Made by a program: the position numbers and the translations under genes. Shown here one piece after another: positions 49,101 through 62,200 of a stretch of DNA of 64,000 nt (its first letter is position 1; the number at the start of each line of letters is the position of its first letter). The notes beneath the pieces were generated by a model. The model had not been told where the DNA came from. It did no database searches and worked only from the letters and a program-made list of their open reading frames with translations. The stretch covers positions 60,394-124,393 of the forward strand of contig JANDJZ010000044.1 in the NCBI GenBank assembly GCA_027943245.1, in the 5' to 3' direction. The DNA comes from Acanthamoeba sp. SK_2022b (lineage: Eukaryota; Discosea; Longamoebia; Acanthamoebidae).

Positions 49101-52100
49101 CGATTACGGTGGAGCCGTAGTCGTAGCGGTTGCCCTGCTCGTCGGTCGCTTGCGCCGACGCGACAAGGGTGGTACTGCCCACTTCGTGTGCGGCGACTCG
49201 GCCTGCAGAGTCGACTTCGCACACGGTGGTGTTGCCCACGGAGAAAGATACCTCAACGCGCACGGGAGGGCCACCGCTCCATTTGATCTGGTACGCGCCG
49301 CCCGGCAGCAACACCAACCGCTCCGGGCGAATGTGCAAAGGAGGGAAGACGTGGATCTGCACATCGAACCAAAAAAACGAATTGAGTTCCCGGCCAAAGG
49401 GAAAACCTGGAGTACTAGAGGTTGCAGCGTACCGCCTTGGGCTGGCTCGTGATAGTGCGACCGCTCTTGGTTCTGGCGGTCACGGTGATTCGGGCGATAC
49501 CGAGGCCGTTTCCTGGGACAGAGAAGGGGAATGAGTCGTGGGCCATAAAAAAAATATTGACGAGCGAAGAAACTGTAGACGAAGGTACCGCGGACGAGGA
49601 AGTGACCGTCCCGCTTCTCCACGGAGATGATGTCATTGTCAGTGTGCGCGGAGAGATCCATCCGGCCGAGTTGCTCGACGGGGAATTGATTGCCGGACTG
49701 ATCGCGAATCTCGACCTGCACTTCCATGGCGTCGTTGATGCGCAGCATGTCGCGGGCGGCGAGGACAATCGTTCCCACTTCGGAGATGGTAACGATCGAG
49801 GACGCGGGCGTCGATCCCTCAAGGCAAATGTCACTGACAACCACCTGTTGCACGACGGGCTTAGTCCACTTCGATGGGGAAGGGGCAGTTGTTGGTTGTG
49901 CTACGGTACCTGGACGATGCCCGGTCGCTTGGGAGAGATGCTAGCCCGGGAAGCGTTTCCGCTGGGATGAACGGCCGCAATGTTGGTGTTGTTCGAGGCA
50001 AAGTTGTAGATGCCCGAACCACGGCTTGCGACAAGTTCGACGGTATTGCTATCGTCATTGAAGATGGCCACCTGTCAAAACATGCACCGTAAGGCACAGT
50101 TCAGCGCGAGTGGGAACCGATTTCAGCGGTTCAAAGGAAGAGCGTACGTTAGCTGGGTTCACTTCAACATTTGATCTAATCTTGAGCGTGAAAGAACGAC
50201 TGAGAGCCTGCTTGTCGAGCACAGGAGCGACGATCCTGTTGAGTAGGCGTACAAGAAAAGTGAGCAAACGCGATAACCTGAAACGCATTCCATTGAGGGG
50301 AAAGCGGGTCTAACGTGGATGAAGCCTCCTTGAGCGTCCGTTCGTTGAATCCCAGAACGCTAACCCGGACGTTGACGTCGCCTGAGTCACCCTTGATATG
50401 CAGGACTTGGGTGCTCGCGCTAGATGAAGGGAGGAAGGTCGCTAGCGCCTAGGGATGGTGAAGCAGAGAAGGTCAGATCATCGCGGCGCTACTAGTTGCC
50501 AAACGAAGGCCGCGATTGAAACGATACCTCATCGCTGGTTTCCCAGGCGAGTGCCAGGGAGGAGAAGTCGTCGAATCGCTTCCTCTCCTTGTTGATCATC
50601 GTGACCGTGATTGGAACCTGGCGATTGCCCTTGACGATGAACTCTTCAAACAGGTTGCTTGCCTCGCCGATCACCATCTCCAAGGGAGGGCTCTGCTTGA
50701 GTGCGCCCAAGCACTTCTGCTGGCGCTCCTCAAAGTCCGTGTGATTTGCCGGCGTGTACTCTGCAGGACACACAGGTGTGGAATGAACATCCCAACGTAA
50801 AAAAAGACAGACAAGCAAGCCCAGGCCCGAGGAGACAGTACCGGCAAAGGCAAACAGGGTTTGCGGGATTTGACACGAGAAGTCGATCGTAGTGTTCGCC
50901 GAGGCCGGGTACTTGTTGGTCTTGGTAGGCTTGTTGGACACTTCAATCACGAGCTTGACGGTGCCGAGCTTCAGGCACGTAACGCTGGAGCTAAAGCGCG
51001 AAATTCCGTGTCCTTGCGGGTTCGGCGTGACGCGAACCATCTCCGGCTCCAAAGGTAAGACGCTCGTGTAGAAAGCAGTAGGCTCGTACAGCCAAGGCTT
51101 GGGGCCACCTTCGAACTGCAAAAGGCGCGTGTGCTAAGTGTCGCATAATGACGCATTTTGGGGGTTGTGATATCGCACATACCACAATCTGCGCGGTCGA
51201 GCCAAGCACAACAAGGGCATCCTCTTCGGGCGACACCATCTTGAGAGGTCGGTAGGCGAACACGGTAACCTGGTTCGTAAACCTGCCGTATCTGACCGTG
51301 ATGGTACTCTGGCCCTCACCAAGCGCCAAGAACTCCTTGCCAGTACAGCTGTCCTGCGGCAAATCGCTGTCGCTAGACGCCTGCTTTGCGAACACTGCAC
51401 GGTCCACTTAAAATGAGCACCGGCCATTCGGTGGCCGAACAGAGGAAGAGAGGGTATTCACCTGTCTCATCAGAGCTCTCCCATTCGAGGGGAAGGGCGC
51501 TGCAGTTGTCGAACAGAGAGCCCGAGTTATCCCACACCGCAGCGGGCAATACGAGAGGCCATCCGACCTGGACCTCAACCGTGGTCGCCACAATGCCGAT
51601 CTTGCCGACAGCAAGCACGCTCACCTGGAAACAGAGAAGCCGAAGCGTTAGAGGGGGGAGGGGAGAAAGGAAAAAGGGGCCGCTTGAACCTTGACGTGGT
51701 CGTGGTTGAGAGGGTTCTTCCTGTCCGACACTTTGACAGTCGCTTCTCCGATAGAGTGCACGGTGACAACGCCCGAGGAGCCAACGGAAACGACTGACTG
51801 GTCCAGCGAGAGCCAGATGTACTTGTCGCTGCCTCCAGTGGCCTTAAGTGCGTAGGTGTGAGGTGTGCCCTCGTGCCAAGGAAGGCGGACTTCACCGGGG
51901 ATGGCCTGTACGGCCGACTGGATTGTTATGTCCTTGCGGACAGCTGGCACCTTGAACGAATGACGACCGCCAGTCTTGGCGAAACAAGAGGAGGGGGCGT
52001 CAGTGAACGGAAGGTAGTCGGGAAGGACAGAGGGCCTCTCACCTTGATGGAAGCCAGCTCGGCACTGATAACGACGCTGCCCTCCTTGAGAGCGCGTATC

Positions 52101-53764
52101 GTGTGGTGCGCTTTGTTCTGGCTGGACTTCTCGACGAAGAAATACTCGCGGGGAAGAGCAACCGTAAACACCATGTTCTACGACATGCACGGATTGAGCA
52201 CGGCGAAATGGATGCAAGGGAGATTGGGAAATGGGGGGGGGGGGTTACTAACCTCTGTGTTGTGCAAGCGACGATCGTGGGCATCGTAGACGTCGACCTC
52301 AAGCGTGTAGGTGGCGTTGGCGATAAGGTACCAGGAGTTGGTCGTGGAGATGATCTCTTGCTTATCCGTTTCCGGATAAAGTCTCAGGCCCAGTTTGGAT
52401 GGAGCCACGACATTTACGGTGCCCTGCATCAGAGAAGTGTGAGCGGAGGAATGCGCGTAACACGCCTGTGCACATACCGTGGCCTCGTTGATGTTCTCAT
52501 AGCGAACGTGGATCTTTGTTTGTCCCAGGTCCACGCCGCGCACGACACCGAGACTGTCAACCGTGGCCACTCTCGAGTTATCCATCGACCATTGGTACTT
52601 GGCGTTGGGCATGTCGATGTCTGGTTGAGCGCGTGATAAAACAAGCAACATTAGCTCTTATAACCATAACCAATGCTCAGCACACACGAACAAGATGGGG
52701 CAGGCACCGGTAGGGTCTCTATCCCGAGGGTAGCTCTGGAGAACATATTGGTACTCGGCGCCAGGCGCGATGAAGATAGGGAGCTTGGGCGAGAGTTGAA
52801 GGGGCTCCAGCACCGACAGCTCCACCGTGTCAGAGATGCGCCCATAGCCGGCTTCGCTGAGGCTGGCCGTGACGGTCACCTTACCGAAGTCCACGCCCTT
52901 CACCAGCACTCTGCTCGTCCGGAGATTCTGATGTGGACAGGTCGGCCAAGTTAGTCGAAGTACTCGAGTAGTCCCTGCAGGCCGGGTGGGGGGCAAGTAT
53001 GGCACACCTTCTCTTCCATCTCGAGCACCACGCTGCTGACATCCACAGCTGCGCCCTTAAACGGTACAATCTGGAGGACGTGGCTGGGCGAAGGGGTGAG
53101 TGTCCAGTCGAAGCGGAAGCCCTCGACCGACGTGAAGTGATTGTCTGCGAAAGAGGAGACCCAGTGCCGATGTTAAGGGTGATCGTGCACTCGAGAGTTG
53201 CTGCAGCGAGTTGGCAGCGCAGGCAACGTACTAGACGCATCGAACGCATCGATCGAGAGTTCTTCCACGGCAGCACGGTACATCGTGTGGGTAGTGGTAG
53301 AGATGGTGACGTTGTGCACGGTATCCAGGAAAACCTCACACCGCAGCGTCCTACCACTTTCGGAATCGTAGGCCTTTACCCAAGTTGAGAGACGCTCCGT
53401 GGACATGATCTCCGGCGTGATGCTAGCGTGGTGGGCGCACTCCTTATTGCGCAATTCATCACTGTTGTAGATGGGCTTGATCGACACGATTTCGGGGTTC
53501 AAAGAGCTCCTGTGCCGTAAACATTGTTAAATTGAGACATAATAATCACTTGATGGGGGGAAAGTGGCACCATTTAAAGCATCCATTGAAGGCCTCAATT
53601 GTGTAAGAGATTTTGGTTTCGCTAGTAGCGTGTGGAAGCAGGAGCGTGGCATGGCTGATTGAAGGATCCTTATCGGCATCCGTTGCCAGAGAGGGGAGGC
53701 AACAAGCCAGCAAGAGGAACAGGCCAATTGTCCCTCCGCAGGCGGCAAATTGCCTCATCTTCAT
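46123..53764 (-). CDS. NUP210: nuclear pore membrane glycoprotein 210 (gp210)
   Basis: A single-pass ring protein of the nuclear pore, with a large lumenal part. The ATG at 53764 gives 'MKMRQFAACGGTIGLFLLLA', a signal peptide, then 'ATLLLPHATSETKISYTIEA'. The next exon gives 'EIVSIKPIYNSDELRNKEC'. Long beta-rich lumenal regions with Ig-like (BID2-type) modules follow over 7 kb, for example 'VSVGSSGVVTVHSIGEATVK', 'VATVDSLGVVRGVDLGQTKI' and 'VCEVDSAGRVAAHEVGSTTL'. Near the C-terminus a transmembrane helix 'AVVLTLLGIGALTALGALVL' (about 46495-46430) precedes 'WIARRLKP' and a short cytoplasmic tail. The tail finishes in a small last exon ('AYSPANTPFLGG') stopping at 46123-46125. About 25 introns. 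Order, topology and size match gp210. It is divergent from the Nup358-like gene. Confidence 0.92.
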
Positions 53765-53907
53765 TCCTCTCGTAGCGCTGCTCGTCCGCACACTGCCGCA
53801 CTGGCGGGAAAGAGCAGGTGGAATATGACGTGGCGCTCCACCTTGAGGAAGTGGAAAAAGGCGGGAGAAAGGCTTTCGTTCAAAAATCGAGTACCGCCAC
53901 AAACAAA
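53765..53907. promoter_or_regulatory. bidirectional promoter candidate, NUP210 (-) / Nup358-like (+)
   Basis: Only 143 bases separate the two start codons. Allowing for both leaders, the core promoters must overlap or be shared. The part near the plus-strand start has 'accgccacaaacaaa'. No single known element is certain. Confidence 0.6.
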
Positions 53908-56900
53908 ATGAGGAGGCCGGCACCCGATCACAGGCGGCAGGAGATCTACAAGCTCCTTGCGGGTGTTGCAAGCGCCAAATCTAAGGACCAGGTACAATAT
54001 CAAGTTAATTTGCATGTTATTCAAAAGCTAAATCTTCGCTTTCGCGTCTTGCAGCAAGCTTCATCTTTCGCAGATGTTGGATCCCGCTACAAGGACTTGG
54101 GGGACAGCAACAATGCGATCTACTACCTTCTCAAGTCGCTGCGCCTGAAGCCAGACGCCAAGGTCCGCTCGCGAATCACCAAGATTCCCGCTGTCTAGTG
54201 CAAGTGGCTGATGAGTGCCTCTTCAATTCAGCTCTTTGTCACCTTGGCAGAGCTTTATGAAGAAGTACACCGGCATTCCGATGCGGTGACTACTTATCAG
54301 CGGTCTCTCAAGCTGAATCCAAACCAGACAAGCATCTTCTATCGCATCACGCGCATCTTGATTCGTCTCCACTATGAGGACAAAACCAAACCCTTCCTCA
54401 GCGAGGCCGAGCGTTGGGCTGCCAAGTACGAATCCATCGTCCCTCTCCACTGCGCAGTCCTCACCGCTTTATCACGCACACAGGGTGGAGCAGCTCGAGC
54501 GGGGTGACCCGGCGGTAGCAGAGATCAAGAGCGACATTCTAAAGGCCAAGGGTACATGCCTAGGTTCTTGCTTGATAGCACAAAGGCGCACGCCAGCTGC
54601 TCACACGGCCTCCGGGAACGAAAGGCGATCTGGATCAAGCACTTCAGGTTGCCAACGAAGCGTCGCAGAAGCACCCAGCTAACTTGGCTCTGCACGCCAA
54701 GTGTATTGAATTTCACGAGCACAAGGGGGACATTGAAGGGTATCCACAACCTCTGCCTCGTTTCGTAACGGCCCTGCAGCTGCTCACGCGGCTCTTCCAG
54801 AGCAATGGAACGGGCTCGCCATGCCAGTCGGTATCTGGAAGAGGACCTGCAGTGGTGGACCTGGCTGAACGACTTTGCAGCGCAGCTTCCCGCCGGAGTG
54901 GGAAGTACCAACACCAAGCAGAACGGCTCGGCCGAGGTGGAACCTGGTCGCTCCACTCTCTCCAAGGAGGTCCTCTTCTTCCGCATATTCGTTTGCGATC
55001 ACTATACTCGCATCACTACCAAGCACGAAGAGTACGCGCTCCTGCCCAAAAAAGGCATAGCCTTATTGAGCTGACCCGAGGTGAAATGCACACACAGACT
55101 CTTCAGCCATCTGGACTGTATGGCCTCCTGCAAACAGCTCAGAGACATGGTGCGGGAAGCCTACATCCTCATCAGCAGTCAAGTACCGAAGGTGAAAGGC
55201 GGAGAAGTGTTCGACGAAGATGCCCAGCTCCTGCAGGTAACCATGCTTGCGCTTCTCAGCTGTGCAATCAGATCTCGCTGTAACCGCCTATACACAATCC
55301 AGGAGTACAAGTCGCGAGTGTGGGGTTACCTTGCTATTCTCCAATACCGGAAATACCGCCAATCTCACAGTTACGATGCTGCGGCCAAGGCGCACGCGAA
55401 TTTCGCCAAGTCCATCGCCTGTACGTTGTACACTTGCACGTGTTCCTTGCGCACCAATAACTCAGGACTTTTTGTAAATTTTTGTTAATCGTTCCATTAA
55501 TCAGTTCACCCGACGCTGCCTGGCGAGATCAACAAGGCCTCTCTCGAGCTTTTGCGAACGGTGCACCTCTTAGCAGCGATGAGGCTGAGCGAGATGGCAA
55601 AGATGATGTATATGCTCGCCGGCGAGCTCGCCCCAGCAGAAGCGCAACGGCTTTTTGAGGAGAACGTCGAGGACTACAAGGGCCTGATGCTCAGCACAGG
55701 TAAGGATTTCATTTTCTATCACGTGCGGCACAGAGCCTCAATACATCGATCTAATCACCGCCTCCAGCCACGACGTGTGATCGCGTCACCGTTGCCAAGA
55801 ATGCCGCAGATCTGGACCGGGTCATCTACAACCTCTCTTTTTACTGGAGGCACAAGCTGCGCAAGACGATCGAACAGTTCCTTGATCTCCTCTTTCCCTC
55901 TGCTAATAAGGTATATCCACTGATGACCAAAGTGGCACATGAAGGTGGCACGTTATTTAACCGGCAGACTTAGGTGCTAGAGTGGATTCCTGGCCTATCT
56001 TTCACCGTCGTTGATATCTACAACTTCGTCGACAAGTTGTGTGAGCAATACGAGTACTATAGGTGAGTGGAACTCTCACCTTACAGTTGTTTGCGAGTCC
56101 CGCCCTGGCTGACTCACCCCACTCATACAGGAAGCAGTTGGTCGCACCTGTGGAAAGCCTGTCGAGTTCGTCGCAGCAGCGTTTTTGGAAATCGCTGCTG
56201 TACTATCAGCCGTACCACAGCGGCGAGGAGAAGAGTGCCGACCAAGGAACACGAACACGCGCACCGCTGGCCGTCTTCACCGAGAAGCCGACCGAACTGT
56301 TCTCCATGCGACAGTTGCAATCCTACTGCGCTCAGCTGCAGGGCGGTCCAGCTACCCCCAAACAGACGGAAGAAGGCGACCAACCGCGCTTGGTTGATAA
56401 AATCGAAGAAGCTCCCCGCGCCCCGGCACCTGCGTCACCCAGCACCGAGACTCCAGGAGGTACCTTTAAGAAGCCCATTCGCATCCAATTTGTGATACAT
56501 AAGGATTCACTTCGTCCTTCGCAGCCTACACGCCTGCGCAGATGGAAATGCTGTTCACACCGCCATCGACGCCGATCCAGAAGCCATCAAGCCCCTTCAC
56601 CTTTTCGCCTGCCGCAAGCCCGGCTCAGACGCCGACTTCCCAGGTGAGTAAGAGAGAGTTTGCTGTCTCCTCCTTGTGGTTCGTCGTACTGATCGCGGGC
56701 TCGACAATAGACTTTCAAGACAAAGACGCAGAGCCGGCTCAGCCAAATGCATGAGCTTCGCGCACAGTGCGCGGCCAGGTTCCTGCAGGACGGCAAGGCG
56801 TCGCCCCTGCCAGCGTCCAAGGAGCAAAAGCGCACCAAGGTTGTCAGCCACACGGAGGACGACGAGCCGACTCGGGTTTCGGCCGTGGTGGCCTCTCCAA

Positions 56901-59900
56901 AGCGCGAGCCGAGACGTGCTCACTCGTCCCAACCTATGCAATTTGCCGTTCCGACCTCCGCTACTGGGCCTCTGTCGTCGCTGTTTTCTTCTCCTGCACC
57001 ATCAGCTAAGGCCTCCCCAGCGGGCTTCTCCTTCGGCGGCGGTGGCGGCTTCAGCACCACAGAGAAATCGACCTTTACCGCCTCCGACTCAATTGAAACA
57101 TCCAAGGAGACCGACACATCGCTGAAGCCAGAGACCAACAAACCCCCCGCGTTCAGTTTTGGCCCTGCTACCTCTGGCGGCTTCTCTTTCGGCGATGTCG
57201 CGACCGAGAGTCCAAAGACTGGAGCCAAGACCGATGTTACGTCGATCCAGGAGAAGAGCAGCGCTGGCCCAAAGACAAGTCCGGCTGCAGGGCTCTCTTT
57301 CAACGCTCCCTTGTCGACGGCAGACTCTTCCGCCCCGCGATCGCCTGCGACATCCAAGATAATCCCAGGAGGAGCGGCACAGAAACCAGCGGCCGGCAAG
57401 CCCGCCGAATTCGCCTTTGGCGGCTCGTCTTTCAGTTCTCCGCCATCAAGCGGAGGCTTCACCTTTGGCCAAGGCGAGACAAAACAAACTACTCCCCCGA
57501 CGAGCAGCAGCTTTGCCTTCGACAAGAGTGGGTCCACCGACGCGACTTCTCTGAAGGCCCCTCTGGACACAAAGTCGAGCGCTTCGGTGGGCTTCTCATT
57601 CCCCTCAGGGTTCTCTCTTGCTGCCGCGGCGAAGTCTCCGGCCGCGAGCGGGTGGAAGTGCGCGTGTTGCGAAGCGGACAACCTAGAGTCGGCGACGACC
57701 TGCTCCACCTGCATGGTGCCGCGTCCGGCCGGCACTCCTCAAACCACAACGACCGACAGTCAAAAGGCTACTGCGACCGTATCATCTCCCGCGGCGTCCG
57801 AAGGCGTGACATCCGCGAAGCCCACCACCCAGCCTGCTGGGTTCACCTTCGGCTCAGCTTCGTCTAGCGGCAGCTTCTCGTTCGGTGCTGCACCCTCGAA
57901 CGGGGGCTTTGCCTTTGGTGGAACAGCATCTCCTGCGGCCACGTCGGAAGCCAAGCCGAGTGCATCGAGCGGCTTTTCCTTCGGCGGAGCTCCCACTTCC
58001 GGAGGCTTTTCATTCGCCGCCGCGCCTAAGGCGGCGCAGGGCTCGCCAGCCGCGAGCGGGTGGAAGTGCGCATGCTGCGAGGCGGACAATCCCGAGTCGG
58101 CAGCGACCTGCTCCACCTGCATGGTCCCGCGCCCGGCCGGCACTCAGGCCAAGACGGCCGACACGCAAACGATCACCGTCTCATCACCCGCCACAACCGA
58201 TACTGAAGCGTCGGGGAAATCACAGGCCGGCGACACCAGCAAGCCTGCCGGGTTCACCTTTGGCACAGCTTCCTCCAGCGGCAGCTTCTCGTTCGGTGCC
58301 GCCACGAGTGGCGGGTTTTCCTTGGGCCAAAGCAAAGGCAGCGAAGCAGCACCCTCCGCAGTCACGTCGGAGGCGAAGCCGAGTGCATCGAGCGGCTTCT
58401 CCTTCGGCGGAGCTCCCACTTCCGGAGGCTTTTCGTTCGCCGCCGCACCCAAGGAGGCGCAGGGCTCGCCGGCCGCGAGCGGATGGAAGTGCGCATGCTG
58501 CGAGGCGGACAATCCCGAGACGGCTGCGACCTGCTCCACCTGCATGGTCCCGCGCCCCTCAACGGCACCAAAGACAGAGGCGGCCCCCGCTCCCGAGACG
58601 GCCGCCGTGGCGCCCACGGAAGCTTCCGAGAGCAAGGCACCCGAGAAACACGAGGCGGCTGCCAACACAGCTTCCGGATTCTCGTTCGGTCCCACCTCCA
58701 CGGGCGGCTTCTCGTTGGGCGGGTCGACTGGCGGAACCACCACCTTCTCCTTCGGCACGGCCGCAGACGCCGCCATCAGCAAGGAGACCAGCACCGCCAC
58801 TGGTACCGGGTTCTCGTTTGGTGGACCCTCGACCGGAAGCGGCTTCTCCTTCGGGGGCGCACCCGCCACGCAGGCCAAAACGGTCACAAGCGGGTGGAAG
58901 TGCGCGTGTTGCGAGGCAGACAATTCCGACTCTGACAAGACCTGCGCCGTCTGCATGGTTCCCCGCCCGTCGACCGCAGGTCCGGGCGATGCCGCAGCCC
59001 CTGAAGCAGCGAAGCCTTCCGATGCCGAGAAGCCCACCAAGCCCATCGCTGGAGACACCACCGCCTCGCCGCCCACCGCGTCTGGGTCCAGCTTCTCATT
59101 TGCGGCCGCTCCCGCATCGGGAGGCTTCTCATTTGCGTCTGCCGCGCCGACAGCGGAAACTGGCAAGTCTGCCGAGACCAAGCCGGCTGCTCCGTTCAGC
59201 TTTGGCCCAGCTCCTACGACGTCCGCTTTGGGCTCATCATCAAGCTTCGCCTTCGGCGGAACCGGAGCTGCGGCCACATCCGCTCCCAGTTCTTCGCCGG
59301 GGTTCGCCTTTGGTGGGAGCACGGCCGACGTTTCAAGCGAGAAGCCCACCGGTTTCTCGTTTGGTGAGACCGCCTCGTCGGTGTCCAATCCCGTGCGACT
59401 GGGCGACAACCCTGCGGACACCGCCGCGACCACGCCGAGCTTCGGTGGGTTCTCCTTCGGAGGAGGTTCAGGGGTGAGTGGCTTTGGTTTTGCTCCGGCG
59501 GCCAGGAAGGCCGGGTGGGAGTGCGCCTGCTGCACGGAGAACAACGACGAGTCTGCCGCGGCCTGCTCCGTCTGCATGGTCCCTCGTCCGTCCGCCTCCA
59601 AGCCGGCCGCCGACGTCCAGGCACAGGCTGCTGACTCTAACGAGCGCGCTCCAGACCAACAGCAGAGCCTTCCTCCTGGCGAAACTGCAGTTACGGAGCC
59701 GGCAAAGGACGAGTCGCCGGCGAAGACCACCGCTGCTGAGGAAGGAACAAAGGCGCCAACGGATGAGGAGGCGCAACCACCAGAGAAGCCCGCGGCCAAT
59801 GCTGTTGCCACCGATTCAGGCGAAAGCGCTGCCACAAAGGTTCCGTCGGGCGAGGACACGGCCGGCTCCTCGGTGCCAGCCATCTCCCTCGCAACGCCTT

Positions 59901-62200
59901 CTGCCTCCGGTCCTGCTTCCCGCCCGAATCCCTTCTCCTTCTCCTCTGCAGCGCCCGCGTCGTTCGCGTCGTTCGCTTCCACCTCCTCCTCCTCCTCGGC
60001 AAGCACAACTGTCCTGCCCTCCTTCTCCTTTGCGCCGAGCGGTAGCGCAAGTGCGAGCACCTCTTCTCCCGCTTCTTCGGGACCATCACCCTTCTCTCTC
60101 GCATCTTCCCTTGGCGCGAGCCTCGAGGTGCCGTCGGCCGGACCGCGACGGTCGCACGATGACTCGGACAATGATGACGACGACGACGACGACACGGATA
60201 ATGGCGAGGCCAGCGGTTCCGAAAGCGACGACGCAGGGGCATCGGACAGCGACAGCCCTCCTGCTCGAGCTGCGGCTGCCTCTGTCCCCGCGTCATCTGC
60301 AGGCGGTACCGCTGCGTCCTTCTCCTTCGCCCCGTCCTCCTTCGCTCTGCCGTCTTCCGTGCCATCGTCTGGCGGCCTCTTCGCGGGAGGAACTGCCGGC
60401 GCGCTCACCAGCTCGAGCTTCCTCTCGGCTGCGCCCAAGACTGGATTCGGGGCCGCCTTTGGCCAGACCTCTCCGCTCGGCGCCAGCTTTGGGCAGACCT
60501 CGCCTCTCGGTGCCCCAAAGGGCGAGCAGAAACCGGGAGCGCTCGGCACGAGCGGCGGCTTCCCCTCCGCCTTCTCGTTCTCCTCGAGCAAGCCGGCCCT
60601 TTCCTTCTCCGCCATCGCCGGCGAGGGCAAAGCCAGCGGCGAACAGCCGGCCGAGAGGGATGAGGAGAAGGATGAGGCATCCACCTCCCCGTCCGTGATG
60701 CCCCTATCGGCCGACTCGTCCACGGGAACCGGCCTGTTCTCGACCTCTGCTGGCGTGTCCGCTTCCTCGGCGAGCGCCGTGCCTTCCTTCCCTTCGCTGC
60801 CCAGTCCCTTCAGCTTCGCCACCGCGGGCAGCAGTTCCTCCACCCCCACCACTTCCCTCTTTGGATCCACCGCATCGGCTTTCGCGCCCGCTCCCTCCAC
60901 CCCCTTGTTCGGAGCCACCGCCTCAGCCTTCGCCCCGGCCTCTGCGGTGGCCGATAAGCCCAAGAAGCGCACGGTGGACGATGCGCCCTCGGTGGCGCCC
61001 CCCTTCTCCTTTGCCAGCGCGGGCCAGCCTACCACTGCGCAGACCGAATCGAAACCTGCTGCGATGTCTGGGTTCTCGTTCCTCTCGGCCTCCTCGGCTG
61101 CTCCCAGCTCCTCTTCTGCGCCGAGCGTGTTCTCCTTCGCCACTGCAGCTGCCTCGAGCTCGTCAGCTGTCGTACCGTCGGCCGAGCCCAATGCCAACGG
61201 TAGCGATCTTGCGTCCAGCAGCACAGCCCACCCGCAACAACCCCAGGAGGCCCCGGCTCAGGCGCCCAAGTTCTCCTTCGCGCCAAGCCAAGGCGAGACA
61301 TCGGCCAGTGTCGTGTCCTCATCGCCTGCCAGCCTGTTTGGTATGTCGACATGTGTTCTGTTTGTCAGTCGAGCTGCACTGCAGACACTCACCCTCTTCT
61401 CTCTCTTGCATGGTGCAGAGCAATCTGGGGGCTCGTCCAAGTTCGTGTTTGGCAGCTCTTTCAGCGGCAACGCGAGTGACGACGACGGTGAAACCCAACG
61501 GGCTACGAGCCGCCGAGACAACGGAGAGAGTTATGACGACGACGACGACGACGGAGAAGATGACGACCCAGAGGGTGACGACAATGAAGATGATGAGGAT
61601 GAGGACGAGGATGAAGATGAGGACGAGGATGAAGATGCAGACGATGGAGAGGACGACGACGAAGACGACGATGATGAAGACGAGGGTCCTTCTCGAATCG
61701 AGCGCACGGGAAGTGCCAAGCACAGCAGGACGTCCCGCAGCTTCTCCCGCCGGAGCCAGGAAGACGACGATGACGACGCTCCCGCCTCATCTTCCTACAC
61801 GACCGAGGCTTCCTCGTTCTCCTTCAGCACGCCCTTTGTCGCGCCCACCCCTTCGGAGACGGCCCCGACCTTCACCTCCTCCTTCTCCTCGGCCTTCAAG
61901 CCTCCCACTGCTTCGGCCTTCTCCTCCTCATTTGACCCCGCTGCTCCTGCTCCTTCGTTCTCCTCCTCCTCCTCCTCCTTTGCTCCCGCTCCCTCCTCCT
62001 TCACGCCAGCGTCCTCCACCTTCTCCTCTTCGTTTGGCTCGCCGCCATCCACCTTTGGTGCATCCTTCTCCCTGGGCGACGCCTCTGCCGACCCTGCCAG
62101 CAGCAGCGGCGGCGGTTTCTCCCTTGGCAGCGCCTCGTCCTCATCCGCGCCAGCCGGCGGCCGTCGCCTGATCGCCGCCAGACGAAGGGGCGGACGCTAA
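53908..62200 (+). CDS. large nucleoporin: TPR/helical N-terminus, RanBP2-type zinc fingers, FG repeats (Nup358-like)
   Basis: The ATG at 53908 gives 'MRRPAPDHRRQEIYKLLAG'. TPR-like exons follow: 'SRYKDLGDSNNAIYYLLKSL' and 'LAELYEEVHRHSDAVTTYQR' with 'SLKLNPNQTSIFYRITRI' (54060-54430), 'QALQVANEASQKHPANLALH' (about 54640-54690), 'LEEDLQWWTWLNDFAAQLP', then more helices to about 56050. From 56723 a nearly continuous frame has dozens of FSFG/FTFG/FAFG repeats. Five RanBP2-type zinc fingers of the form WxCxxC-x10-CxxC lie at 57650, 58058, 58481, 58892 and 59513 ('GWKCACCEADN ... TCSTCMVPRP'). A Ser/Asp acidic patch is near 60160-60260 and a long Asp/Glu run at 61520-61690. It ends Arg-rich at 62200. 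Human Nup358 has the same N-terminal order, but Ran-binding, E3 and cyclophilin domains are not seen here. Nup153 shares zinc fingers and FG but not TPRs. Confidence 0.82.
57650..59593 (+). repeat. five zinc-finger/FG modules, two from a recent 423-bp duplication
   Basis: Units carry FG repeats then one RanBP2-type finger, spaced about 410-620 bp. The stretches 57941-58133 and 58364-58556 are nearly identical at DNA level over about 190 bases, offset by exactly 423 bp. This indicates recent tandem duplication or gene conversion. Finger 5 is the most diverged ('GWECACCTENN'). Confidence 0.85.

Noticed and set aside
58144..61224. 1026-codon open frame on the minus strand opposite the FG nucleoporin
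   Set aside because: Low-complexity Ala/Glu/Pro translation; it is the mirror of G/C-ending Ser/Ala/Phe-rich codons on the plus strand, and no domain is seen.
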